Shown here piece after piece: positions 26,151 to 34,115 of a stretch of DNA of 64,000 bases (position 1 is its first letter; the number at the start of each line of letters is the position of its first letter). Source of the DNA: Bacteroidales bacterium (GTDB lineage Bacteria; Bacteroidota; Bacteroidia; Bacteroidales; UBA1715). The notes beneath the pieces are model-generated. The model made no database searches. It saw nothing but the letters and a program-made list of their open reading frames with translations, and was not told the DNA's origin. Both the position numbers and the translations under genes were made by a program. The DNA is taken from positions 62,001 to 126,000 of the forward strand of contig JADKDL010000007.1 of NCBI GenBank assembly GCA_016714605.1, read 5' to 3'.

Positions 26151-27155
26151 CTAATTCTCAATTTTTTCTTTTGTAAATCTTTTAATATCAAAATTTAACA
26201 GTGTTTCAAACGTATCTTTTCGTTCATTGCAGTTTTCTTTTTTGCAATTAGTGCAGTATTTTTGAAAACACTCGTCGGTATGCAAATTGAAAACAATATC
26301 TTCAGAGAAATTTGTAATTAATAAAGACTTTAGCTTTTCTCCTTCCCTGTGTGCGTCTGATATTGAAATATTCCAAGGTAAAACCAAATCGCAATTTATA
26401 TGAAATACATTTCCGTATTTTATAAGCTTAAAGTTATGTATATCAATCCATTCATTGGGTTTGTTGCTATCTATAAGTTTTCCGAATTTTTCAATTAATT
26501 TAAAATCGGCTTCATCCATTAAATTTGATGTGGTTTCTTTAAGTATTTTAAGTCCGGTTACCACAATTATTGTCCCGAAAACAAGGGCAATCAAGCTATC
26601 TAACCATGCCAATTTGGTGTAATACAATAGCGTTAAACCTATCACTAAGCCTATAGAAGAATAGGTGTCAGATTGTAAGTGTTTACCACCTGAAATTAAA
26701 GCTATTGAATTATTTTTTCTGCCAACTTTTATACTATACCAGCCTATTAAATAATTTAACAAACCTGCAATTGCAACTATAAAAATTCCTATATCTAATT
26801 GCGTAACTTCCGAAGGATTAAAAAGTCTTTTAACTACTTCAAAAATTATAATCAGACCTGCTATTATAATTAAAAACCCTTCTACCGAAGCCGACAAAAA
26901 CTCAGCTTTCCCGTGTCCGAAGGGGTGATTATCATCTTTAGGTTTTACGGCTATATATATACTATACAATGAAATAAACCCAGTTACTACATTTACAGTA
27001 CTTTCAAGTGCATCGGTTAGAATACCAACTGAATTTGTTAGAAAATAGGCGGCTAATTTTCCTGCAAAAATTATAAATGATGAAATTGCAATAATTCTTT
27101 GTACTTTGAATTTCAACAGAGGATTGGTCGCTGTTTTATTAATTGTGCTTTCCAT
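26151..27155 (-). CDS. Cation diffusion facilitator (CDF) metal transporter
   Basis: 334 residues with six membrane helices. Metal-site motifs: VGILTDALESTVN (D at TM2) and NHPFGHGKAEFLSASVEG (HxxxHG motif after TM3), then SDTYSSIGLVIG (TM5 aspartate). A cytoplasmic ferredoxin-like domain follows (FKLIKYGNVFHINCDLVLPWNISISDAHREGE), ending with a Cys-rich tail (ECFQKYCTNCKKENCNERK) that could bind zinc. Members export Zn2+, Fe2+ or Mn2+ by proton antiport; the substrate is not resolved. It is 10 bp downstream of the isoprenylcysteine-methyltransferase-like gene and probably transcribed with it. Confidence 0.85.
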   Translation of the reverse strand: MESTINKTATNPLLKFKVQRIIAISSFIIFAGKLAAYFLTNSVGILTDALESTVNVVTGFISLYSIYIAVKPKDDNHPFGHGKAEFLSASVEGFLIIIAGLIIIFEVVKRLFNPSEVTQLDIGIFIVAIAGLLNYLIGWYSIKVGRKNNSIALISGGKHLQSDTYSSIGLVIGLTLLYYTKLAWLDSLIALVFGTIIVVTGLKILKETTSNLMDEADFKLIEKFGKLIDSNKPNEWIDIHNFKLIKYGNVFHINCDLVLPWNISISDAHREGEKLKSLLITNFSEDIVFNLHTDECFQKYCTNCKKENCNERKDTFETLLNFDIKRFTKEKIEN

Positions 27156-27165
27156 ATTTTACTGC

Positions 27166-27531
27166 TTAAAGATATCTTTTTACTTTTGTTTTATAATTGA
27201 TGAATTCACTACCAAATCTACTTTCCAAAAATTTTTCTTCTCCCAAAATTATCAAATGATACACAACTATGCTATAAACTCCCATTAATGCAATCCAAAT
27301 ATTGCAAGTATAAAATACTGCAGCTAGTGTTATTAAATTAAAGCCAACATACATAGGATTTCTACTAAATTTGTAAAGTCCGTTTGTTTTAAAATTTGTA
27401 CTTTCAGTGGGTAAACCTAATCGGGTTGATTTACCTAAATTTATCAAACTTACAATAGTAAAAAGTAACCCAATAGATATTAAAACAATTGATATTATTT
27501 TAGTGAAATAAAAGGCATTAAAACTAAACAT
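27166..27531 (-). CDS. Isoprenylcysteine carboxyl methyltransferase-like membrane protein
   Basis: 121 residues with three or four hydrophobic segments. The motif GLYKFSRNPMYVGFNLI matches the conserved 'xxRNPxYxG' SAM-binding segment of ICMT/NnrU/phospholipid methyltransferase-like proteins, and EEKFLESRFGSEFINYKTKVKRYL is the typical C-terminal 'FxxY' part. Bacterial members do not have prenylated substrates and their targets are largely unknown. Followed closely by the CDF transporter. Confidence 0.75.
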   Translation of the reverse strand: MFSFNAFYFTKIISIVLISIGLLFTIVSLINLGKSTRLGLPTESTNFKTNGLYKFSRNPMYVGFNLITLAAVFYTCNIWIALMGVYSIVVYHLIILGEEKFLESRFGSEFINYKTKVKRYL

Positions 27532-27706
27532 ATTAACATTAAAAAATGAAAAAATTAAAATTATCCAAGTTTAATATCCTGAAATTTTACCTGTATAAAA
27601 AACTAAGGGATTAATTGTTGTATTTCCTATTAGATTCATTTTGTTTTAAGATTAAATGGTTATTAATAGATTTATATTTTATTAGACATATTAGAATTTT
27701 TATTCA

Positions 27707-28153
27707 CTAAATTTTTATCTCTCCATCAATCCTGTATCCATCAGATATATTGTAGCCTGTCAAACTATTTTCTGTAGATTGAATTACAATATAAATCATT
27801 CCGCTTTCTGAATCATTACTCAAAGTTCTGCTACCATTTGTAGAAACTCTAACTATAGAACCTTCTGTGATTCGAAATATATCATTATCTACCTGATATT
27901 GACCCGTTCCTTTTAGAAAGATATAAATCTCTTCGTGTTTCTTATGCTTATGTAAAAAATTTATGGTTGTCTTAGCAGGTAATTCCATAAAAGAAATCTC
28001 TGAACCACTTGCTTTTAGAAGTTCTCCGATAAACAATTTATTTTCTACTGTATGCCCAAGTTTGGGGTGAACAAAAGAATAATCTGATAATTGATTAAGA
28101 TTACCAATATTAATGGCTTTATAATTATCGCCTTCTGAAATTACTTTTATCAT
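27707..28153 (-). CDS. Cupin-domain protein
   Basis: 148 residues with one cupin barrel: the first motif is HKHKKHEEIYIFLKGTGQYQVDND (His/His/Glu metal ligands) and the second part is GSIVRVSTNGSRTLSNDSESGMIYIVIQ, where the usual final histidine is replaced by arginine. A mononuclear metal site is therefore incomplete. Similar short cupins bind sugars or act as isomerases; the function is unknown. Confidence 0.7.
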   Translation of the reverse strand: MIKVISEGDNYKAINIGNLNQLSDYSFVHPKLGHTVENKLFIGELLKASGSEISFMELPAKTTINFLHKHKKHEEIYIFLKGTGQYQVDNDIFRITEGSIVRVSTNGSRTLSNDSESGMIYIVIQSTENSLTGYNISDGYRIDGEIKI

Positions 28154-28278
28154 ACACTAAACTATTTTATTTATAAAACTTGAAACTACTGCTCAATAAT
28201 TTAATAAAATGCTTGATTGATTTTAAAAAATTACTGATAAAATATCTAATATTCAAACAATTAGATAAACTTATACAC

Positions 28279-28321
28279 AAAAAAGAAATTGCCACACAGG
28301 GTTTTCCCTATATGGCAATTT
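28279..28321 (-). terminator. Terminator downstream of the B12-binding radical SAM gene
   Basis: AAATTGCCA (28286-28294) pairs with TGGCAATTT (28313-28321), with an inner AGGG/CCCT helix. On the minus strand it is followed by TTTCTTTTTT, so it fits the end of the 28.4-29.9 kb gene. Confidence 0.75.
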
Positions 28322-28367
28322 AAATCCTATTTTCAAATGCACAAAAAATTATGCTATTTTAACGATG

Positions 28368-29885
28368 TTAATTTTGACTATTTCTATATTGTCTTGAGTT
28401 ACGTTTTTCAACCAAGCCATAAACAATGCGGAAATGATAACCATAAACAGCAAAGGTCATTGCATCGGTAAATAAATGCGGTTTGTTGAAGATAGTCCAG
28501 AAAAATAGTTTCCAATATTCTCTTCTGCCTTTATTCAAAATACCAATTACAATGATAGCTCTTACAAATGCGCGAATATCAGAATAAACTAATTTCTTAG
28601 GTTGCAATTGTTTTTGATTATAATTGTATAGGAATTGCTTAATTCGTTGGTAATAGGGCTTTGCCGAATATATGTTTGTTATTATTGTTTTATATCCATC
28701 AACCAATTCTACGGCATCCATTTTAGGAATAAAATTCATAGACATATCAGTATTGCTACCGGTGGCTTCAACGGTTAAGCGGTTTTGCTCTTCCATTTGT
28801 TGATACAGCTTAGTGTTTTTAGGTGCATTAAGCAGACCAACCATTGCCGATACAATTCCGCTTTGTTGGATGAAATCTATTTGTCTTTGAAAAACAGTTT
28901 CTGAGTCGCTGTCGAATCCAACTATAAATCCGGCCGACACCTGTAAACCTGCACTCTGTATAGTTTTTACACTGTGAAGTAAATCTCTGTTTTCGTTTTG
29001 TTTTTTATTGCAACTATGAAGCGATTCTTCTGCTGGCGTTTCTATTCCAATAAAGGTAGAGTTGAAACCTGCATCTATCATCATTTGCATCAATTCTTTG
29101 TCGTCGGCTAAGTTTATTGATGTTTGGGTATTGAATGTAAACGGATATTTGTGAGCTTCCATCCATGTTTTCATTGCCGGAAGCAAATCGGTTTTTATTT
29201 GTTTTTTGTTGCCAATGAAATTATCATCTACTATGAAAATAGAACCTTTCCATTTTAAATTGTACAGAGTGTCTAGTTCATTAATAATCTGACTGGTGTG
29301 TTTCATTCTAACCTTATGTCCAAAAAGCGATGTGATTTCGCAAAAATCGCAAGAAAACGGACAACCTCTCGATACTTGAATATTCATAAAAGCATATTCT
29401 TTTCTATTGAGCAGATGATAATCTGGGGTAGGTGTAAGATTTAAATCGGCAAACTCTTCAGTTTTATAAACTCTTTGCAGGGTATTATTCTCTAAATCTG
29501 CTAAGAATTGAGGCATTGTAATTTCAGATTCATTTAGAATGAAGTGAGAAATTAACGGATAATTGTTGTATTCCTGAGTAAAAAGAGGACCACCTGCAAC
29601 AACTTTGGTGCTGTGTTTTTTGCAGAGGTTAAGAACCTTATCTACAGACTCTTTTTGTATATACATAGCACTTATAAATACATAGTCTGCCCATTCAATA
29701 TCTTTAATATGAAGTTTATTAACATTCATATCTACCAGTTTTTTATTCCATGTTTTTGGTAACATAGCAGAAACGGTAATTAGCCCGAGAGGTGGAACAG
29801 CTGCTTTTTTTGATATAAATTTCAATGCGTGACTAAAACTCCAAAACGAATCGGGGTATTGGGGGGATACTAAAAGTATATTCAT
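28368..29885 (-). CDS. Cobalamin-binding radical SAM enzyme (DUF4070 / HpnP-like family)
   Basis: 505 residues. Residues 1-140 are a B12-binding Rossmann-like domain (MNILLVSPQYPDSFWSFSHAL, KKAAVPPLGLITVSAMLP, KVVAGGPLFTQEY). The radical SAM triad is at ~176-183 in VSRGCPFSCDFCEITSLFG, followed by FIVDDNFIGNKKQIK and NTQTSINLADDKELMQMM. The C-terminal DUF4070-type region ends FHYRIVYGLVEKR-like. Members include HpnP, which adds C-2 methyl groups to hopanoids, and others methylating lipids or antibiotics. No hopanoid genes are in the window, so I leave the substrate open. Flanked by its own terminator. Confidence 0.8.
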   Translation of the reverse strand: MNILLVSPQYPDSFWSFSHALKFISKKAAVPPLGLITVSAMLPKTWNKKLVDMNVNKLHIKDIEWADYVFISAMYIQKESVDKVLNLCKKHSTKVVAGGPLFTQEYNNYPLISHFILNESEITMPQFLADLENNTLQRVYKTEEFADLNLTPTPDYHLLNRKEYAFMNIQVSRGCPFSCDFCEITSLFGHKVRMKHTSQIINELDTLYNLKWKGSIFIVDDNFIGNKKQIKTDLLPAMKTWMEAHKYPFTFNTQTSINLADDKELMQMMIDAGFNSTFIGIETPAEESLHSCNKKQNENRDLLHSVKTIQSAGLQVSAGFIVGFDSDSETVFQRQIDFIQQSGIVSAMVGLLNAPKNTKLYQQMEEQNRLTVEATGSNTDMSMNFIPKMDAVELVDGYKTIITNIYSAKPYYQRIKQFLYNYNQKQLQPKKLVYSDIRAFVRAIIVIGILNKGRREYWKLFFWTIFNKPHLFTDAMTFAVYGYHFRIVYGLVEKRNSRQYRNSQN

Positions 29886-29936
29886 GATAATTTTAAAAAT
29901 ATAAATAATTGCAAATATAACTTTATTCCTGAACCT

Positions 29937-29969
29937 TTTGCTTATAATATGGTTAGCATATTATTTTTG
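29937..29969 (+). promoter_or_regulatory. Full-consensus promoter before a small ORF
   Basis: TTTG (29937-29940), 21-bp spacer, TATTTTTG (29962-29969). Start of transcription should be near 29976. A hairpin (GGGGTGAA near 29990 with TTCGCCCC near 30025) lies in the leader of the 30054 ORF. Confidence 0.55.
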
Positions 29970-30053
29970 GCGGTAATATTATCTATTTTGGGGTGAAATA
30001 TAACTTACATTTTTCTCAATAATTCGCCCCGTTATTTGTAACAGATAGATATT

Positions 30054-30311
30054 ATGCAACTTAACCATCGCAAAACATTCATAAACATCAGTACATTAGA
30101 TTTGGATAATGGTTTAAAATTAATGAGTTCGTTTCCTTTTTTATGTAGAAATATTCTAAGGTCAGCTCGTGAAAAAAAAGGTGAAAATTGGAAGAATTGG
30201 ATAAAAACGGGAGAACTAGAAGATTTACCTGATGAAACATGCAGGATATGCAGGAATATGGAAGGTATATGGTTTTATTACGCGCCGCGCAGAATTGCAA
30301 GAACCGATTAA
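30054..30311 (+). CDS. Small protein of unknown function
   Basis: 85 residues, MQLNHRKTFINISTLDLDNG..., no recognisable family. The middle is basic and hydrophilic (REKKGENWKNWIKTGELEDLPDE) and a Cys pair occurs in ETCRICRNMEG. A consensus promoter lies 85 bp upstream on this strand, which supports transcription, but an RNA with coding appearance or a frameshifted remnant of something larger are also possible. It is convergent with the next gene and stops 8 bp short of it. Confidence 0.35.
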   Translation: MQLNHRKTFINISTLDLDNGLKLMSSFPFLCRNILRSAREKKGENWKNWIKTGELEDLPDETCRICRNMEGIWFYYAPRRIARTD

Positions 30312-30318
30312 GAGCTTG

Positions 30319-31563
30319 TTAACAATTATTATTCATTTTTTTATCAATTACTACAAGGGTTTTAGAATATTTATCTTGAAACCCAATTTCATTATCAATG
30401 AAAGAGTAAGAATCAAAAGGTATTAATCGGCAAAATGTCCGTTTAATAATAACTTTTAAATTTGGCTTATCTCCACTATTTGTAATCACTTTTGTTCTTG
30501 TAATAAATTTACCGATAGTCCTTGAGTATAAAGTCTCGAATACTATATAATACATGAAATATACAAGTACATACAAAGCAATAAATATATAATTATTTTG
30601 CTTTAATGAACCCGAAAAAATCATTACTAAACTTAAAACAACAAACAAAATAACAATAATACTAAGTTGGTCAAGTAGTAAATTCTGTATTCGTTTTGAA
30701 CTAGTTGACAATGTATATGTTTCACTAATATGTAGATTCTTAGAAGTTTTAATTGTATCAAGCGACTCTAAATCAATTTCTTTTAAATCTGTAAGTTGGT
30801 AATTACTATGAAATTGAACGTTCGCAGATTTACTTGCTATAGCGAGAACATTAAGGAGGAAACTTGTTTGCAATTTAGTTTTTTCTATGCTTCTATTTGA
30901 TTTCTCTATACGAATTTCAAAAAGTTTTTTCACTCCCTTGAATGCAATATAAAGATTATCATTTTGTACATTCCATTTACCATTCAGTGAATTAATAGTT
31001 TTAAAATCAATTGCATCTTTATCAATCTTTGAAACAAAAACAAAAAAACCTTCAAAAACGCACGTCAGCCCTTTCATTAATCTCAGTTCAGACATTTGAA
31101 TCTCAGTCTCATTAAATGAGCCATATATTAAATTTCTGCCCTTAAAATCTGTAATTTTACCTTTGAATAGCCCAGAATCAACGATTATTTTATTCAAAAT
31201 TCTGTTTTGTGGTTTGTAACCAAGCTCTTCAGAAATTAGCTTAATTATATTTCCCATCAATTTAAGCTTGTATGTACCATAAAAGCTTCTTTTAACTTTT
31301 GATGATAATAATGATTCATTATTTGCCCAAAGCAGAATTAACGCGGAAAATACAATTATTGTACTACAAACAATAATACCGGCTAACAGTGATGAGTCTT
31401 TTATGATACTTGGAAATATATCAATAACGGTATAGAGAGTAATTATCGAAAAAATTGTAAGTTTAATCGAATAGGCTTTTTTAAGAAGTTTACGCTTTTC
31501 GTTTTCAACAAATTTAAATAACTCGTCGTTTTCTTCTACTATTGTTTTGTAGTTTAAGCTCAT
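30319..31563 (-). CDS. Membrane protein: DUF3137-like domain fused to a C-terminal RDD domain
   Basis: 414 residues. Two membrane helices near residues 35-80 (LTIFSIITLYTVIDIF, SLLAGIIVCSTIIVFSALILL), then a cytoplasmic domain with the segment LRLMKGLTCVFEGFFVFVSKIDKD that recalls DUF3137 proteins ('FxGxFFxxxF'). The last ~130 residues have the RDD pattern: an N-terminal arginine followed by LLLDQLSIIVILFVVLSLVMIF, then YIVFETLYSRTIGKFITRTKVI and KRTFCRLIPFDSYSF. RDD proteins are thought to act in transport (Na+/H+ type) or in phage-resistance-like settings, without proof. The fusion is unusual to me; both assignments are from memory. Confidence 0.5.
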   Translation of the reverse strand: MSLNYKTIVEENDELFKFVENEKRKLLKKAYSIKLTIFSIITLYTVIDIFPSIIKDSSLLAGIIVCSTIIVFSALILLWANNESLLSSKVKRSFYGTYKLKLMGNIIKLISEELGYKPQNRILNKIIVDSGLFKGKITDFKGRNLIYGSFNETEIQMSELRLMKGLTCVFEGFFVFVSKIDKDAIDFKTINSLNGKWNVQNDNLYIAFKGVKKLFEIRIEKSNRSIEKTKLQTSFLLNVLAIASKSANVQFHSNYQLTDLKEIDLESLDTIKTSKNLHISETYTLSTSSKRIQNLLLDQLSIIVILFVVLSLVMIFSGSLKQNNYIFIALYVLVYFMYYIVFETLYSRTIGKFITRTKVITNSGDKPNLKVIIKRTFCRLIPFDSYSFIDNEIGFQDKYSKTLVVIDKKMNNNC

Positions 31564-31848
31564 TATTACTGTTGATAGTGTTAATTACGTAGCACTTGTA
31601 TTTTAATTGCATTCATGAATTTATTACTTTAAAAGTATAAAAAAATGAAAAAACATTAGTATCTGTCATTTCTTCGTTTAAATCATTTACTTCTGAAGTA
31701 CAAAAAACAGAAACGTTGTTTTTTCAATCAAATCCAAAAAATCAACTCTTGACAATCCAAAAACTAGTACTGTTATTCCTGATGAAACTTTTCTTAATTT
31801 ATAAAGCTTTTCCTATTGTCAGTCTATCGATTAGCCGTTGTATTTTTT

Positions 31849-33423
31849 CTACAACCCTAATTTCTTCATTTTATTAATTAGTTCGTTTTTATCAACTTTT
31901 TCAAATATCGGTGTATATGTATCTTTCGTCGGTTTTGCTTCAAAACTTGTAAAGTAGGTTTCCTCGTTTACAATTTTAAACCCTATAATCAGGGCATTTT
32001 GATCTAAAGGGATATTGTTGAACACTCTAATCTTTGAAATATCATTATATAAGTTTGGTCGCATTATTGAACGATTTCTATTAAACAATGCAAAGTAGCT
32101 CTCATACACAGTTTCTACAAGAATCTTTATATCACTTATGCGTGTATTACGATAAAACTTATCACAATTTATCCATCCTAACTTATTTGTCCTAAAATAA
32201 AACTCACTTTTAAATTCGTTTGTTTTCTTATATTTTTGAATTACAGAATCGTTTTGCATAAATGTATCATATTCTGATTTTGTTGTAATTCTATTGTTTT
32301 TATCCACAGGAAGTCCACCGTCAAGAACAAAATTAAATGGAACAGATAATCTAACTGAAACTGGTTGCCCTTCTTGAGTGCCAGGAGTCCAAAGCGGTGT
32401 TGAACTAATTGCACGTAATACTTCATAATCCAAAGAAGGATGAACACTTTCTAAAATTACGGGATTTTTAATTAAACCATATTCGTCGATTGTAAATGAA
32501 ACTATCACTTTACCTTGAATTCCATTTTCCTGTGCAATAATAGGATAATTTAATCGGGAATTCACATAATTTAAAAAAGCACTTGTGCCTCCACCCAGAA
32601 AAGAAGGCGTGTTTTCAACAACTTTCAATATTATCATTGAATCATCAATTCGTGAATCATTAGCCAATTTCCAATCTATACCATTCTCCGATTTATTGCC
32701 AGTAAATATTGACATTGAATCACTTTCGGTTATTTCCCTAAAATGAATTTCAATATTGGAATTATCTTTAATGACACATTCCTTTTCGTGGAAAGTTGCT
32801 TGAATAAACAACATTCCACCTGTCTCAAGAATTTCATTTCCTGATTGAGTACTTAGGTTTGCATCAATCATTTCATGAACTGCATAATATTCTGTAATTT
32901 CTAATTTTAACAGTCCTTGGGGGGAAGATTTTGTGTCTTTTAAAACCAAAGTGTTATGCGGAATTTTAATCTTAGTTCCTCTAGAACATTCAATAATTGT
33001 GTCTTTCATATTATCAATCATGAAGCTTTGGGGCTTTTTATAATTTGGTTTTTTTTCTCGATAATTTGTTTTAGAAAATGTGATGTCAACTTTTCTAAAC
33101 TCAGAATCATTTGAGGTACTTTTCTCTTCCCCGAAATTTATCTTTTCTATTTTTATTTTTTTATCTATTTTTAGAAAAGCATTTTCAACGGCTTCTAATC
33201 GTTTTTTAACTAATAATTTATTATAATCAGCATTTCCAACTGTATCTGCAAATCCTGTAAGATTGACATCTTTCGGTTTATTTGTTCTTATGAAATCTTT
33301 TAAAGAAGTTATTGATTTATCATCAAGATCTGATTTATCAAACTCAAAAATTACTGTAAATGTTTGAGAAAAACTCAAAATCGATAATATTGCGAATAGT
33401 GAAATTAAAGTCAGTTTTTTCAT
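31849..33423 (-). CDS. Periplasmic protein with OmpA-like and TonB C-terminal domains
   Basis: 524 residues with a signal peptide (SLFAILSILSFSQ). Residues ~20-115 resemble an OmpA peptidoglycan-binding domain (FEFDKSDLDDKSITSLKDFI, VNLTGFADTVGNADYNKLLVKKRLEAVENAF). A unique middle follows (~130-280, no family recognised). Residues ~285-370 are a TonB_C domain (FLNYVNSRLNYPIIAQENGIQGKVIVSFTIDEYGLIKNPVILESV, PLWTPGTQEGQPVSVRLSVPFNF). The tail (~120 residues) is again unassigned. OmpA at one end and TonB_C at the other suggest a link between peptidoglycan and an outer-membrane partner. No TonB transmembrane helix or ExbBD context. Confidence 0.6.
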   Translation of the reverse strand: MKKLTLISLFAILSILSFSQTFTVIFEFDKSDLDDKSITSLKDFIRTNKPKDVNLTGFADTVGNADYNKLLVKKRLEAVENAFLKIDKKIKIEKINFGEEKSTSNDSEFRKVDITFSKTNYREKKPNYKKPQSFMIDNMKDTIIECSRGTKIKIPHNTLVLKDTKSSPQGLLKLEITEYYAVHEMIDANLSTQSGNEILETGGMLFIQATFHEKECVIKDNSNIEIHFREITESDSMSIFTGNKSENGIDWKLANDSRIDDSMIILKVVENTPSFLGGGTSAFLNYVNSRLNYPIIAQENGIQGKVIVSFTIDEYGLIKNPVILESVHPSLDYEVLRAISSTPLWTPGTQEGQPVSVRLSVPFNFVLDGGLPVDKNNRITTKSEYDTFMQNDSVIQKYKKTNEFKSEFYFRTNKLGWINCDKFYRNTRISDIKILVETVYESYFALFNRNRSIMRPNLYNDISKIRVFNNIPLDQNALIIGFKIVNEETYFTSFEAKPTKDTYTPIFEKVDKNELINKMKKLGL

Positions 33424-33868
33424 GTCATTTTCTTTTGTTTCTCTTTAAAGTAAATACGATAAATTAAAGCAGTTATTGTGAAGACCGTTCTTTAATATTA
33501 CTTCAAAATTCTAGTATTACCTTAAGTTGATACATTCCATTAATCAACACCCAATTTTTTCTATAAAAATGATTTTTCTGTAGCTATAACAGAGATTTGT
33601 CATTGTGGTTTTGAAATGTTATTGTTTAATGTTTTATTCGGTTTCAAAAATAATCAAATTCTGTATATATCAAAATTATTGAGTACAGGTTTTATTTCTA
33701 ATAATGAAAGGTTGGTGATAATTTAAACGTTTTCTAATACGCCCTTATGCGAGGTTTAGCTACGTGCTTATCTGAACCTCGCATACGGGCGCTTAACATA
33801 CGCCCGTATCAGCACCTCGATGTAACGTTAGGTCGCGTCACAATGCAATAGTATGCAGCTTTAATATC

Positions 33869-33909
33869 AAAGGCTTGTCAATAAATAATCGAATTGACAA
33901 GCCTTTTTT
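33869..33909 (+). terminator. Orphan terminator on the plus strand
   Basis: AAAGGCTTGTCAAT (33869-33882) pairs with ATTGACAAGCCTTT (33893-33906), followed by a T run to 33909. No plus-strand gene precedes it, only the structured GC-rich block at 33740-33833. Confidence 0.75.
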
Positions 33910-34045
33910 GTGTTTCGTCTATGGTCAAAATTTCGTGGGAGCACAAATATATAATAATAACTTCAGCAATGACTCTGATGTTGGCAATGTGCAAATTAGG
34001 TATTTTAGAGAAAATTCAAGAATTTTATCTACCTGCTTATAATAA

Positions 34046-34078
34046 ATAGAGGGTGTAACTCAAAGTCACACCCTCTAT
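34046..34078 (-). terminator. Terminator of the T9SS type B protein gene
   Basis: ATAGAGGGTGT (34046-34056) pairs perfectly with ACACCCTCTAT (34068-34078), 11-nt loop, ending 38 bp beyond the corrected stop codon at 34116. Confidence 0.75.
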
Positions 34079-34115
34079 CAGAAAAACAGCAATCACCTCT
34101 CTGTCACTGCTGTAT

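Larger units (their letters stand above)
33424..34115. other. Gene-free region with GC-rich inverted-repeat block
   Basis: About 690 bp between two minus-strand genes. Its first ~100 bp must hold the promoter of the OmpA/TonB_C gene. The centre has a GC-rich island in AT-rich surroundings: arms CGCCCTTATGCGAGGTT (33740-33756) and AACCTCGCATACGGGCG (33775-33791) pair with one mismatch, and a third related piece ATACGCCCGTAT follows (33798-33809). GCTTAAC (33791-33797) and GTTAGGT (33827-33833) match the outer core boxes RYYYAAC/GTTRRRY of integron attC sites, though the sequence between them folds poorly. A 42-codon frame at 33921-34049 is unconvincing. Confidence 0.5.

Noticed and set aside
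33921..34049. 42-codon ORF beginning MVKISWEHK
   Set aside because: It starts just after a terminator and ends inside another, with no family or promoter; likely chance.
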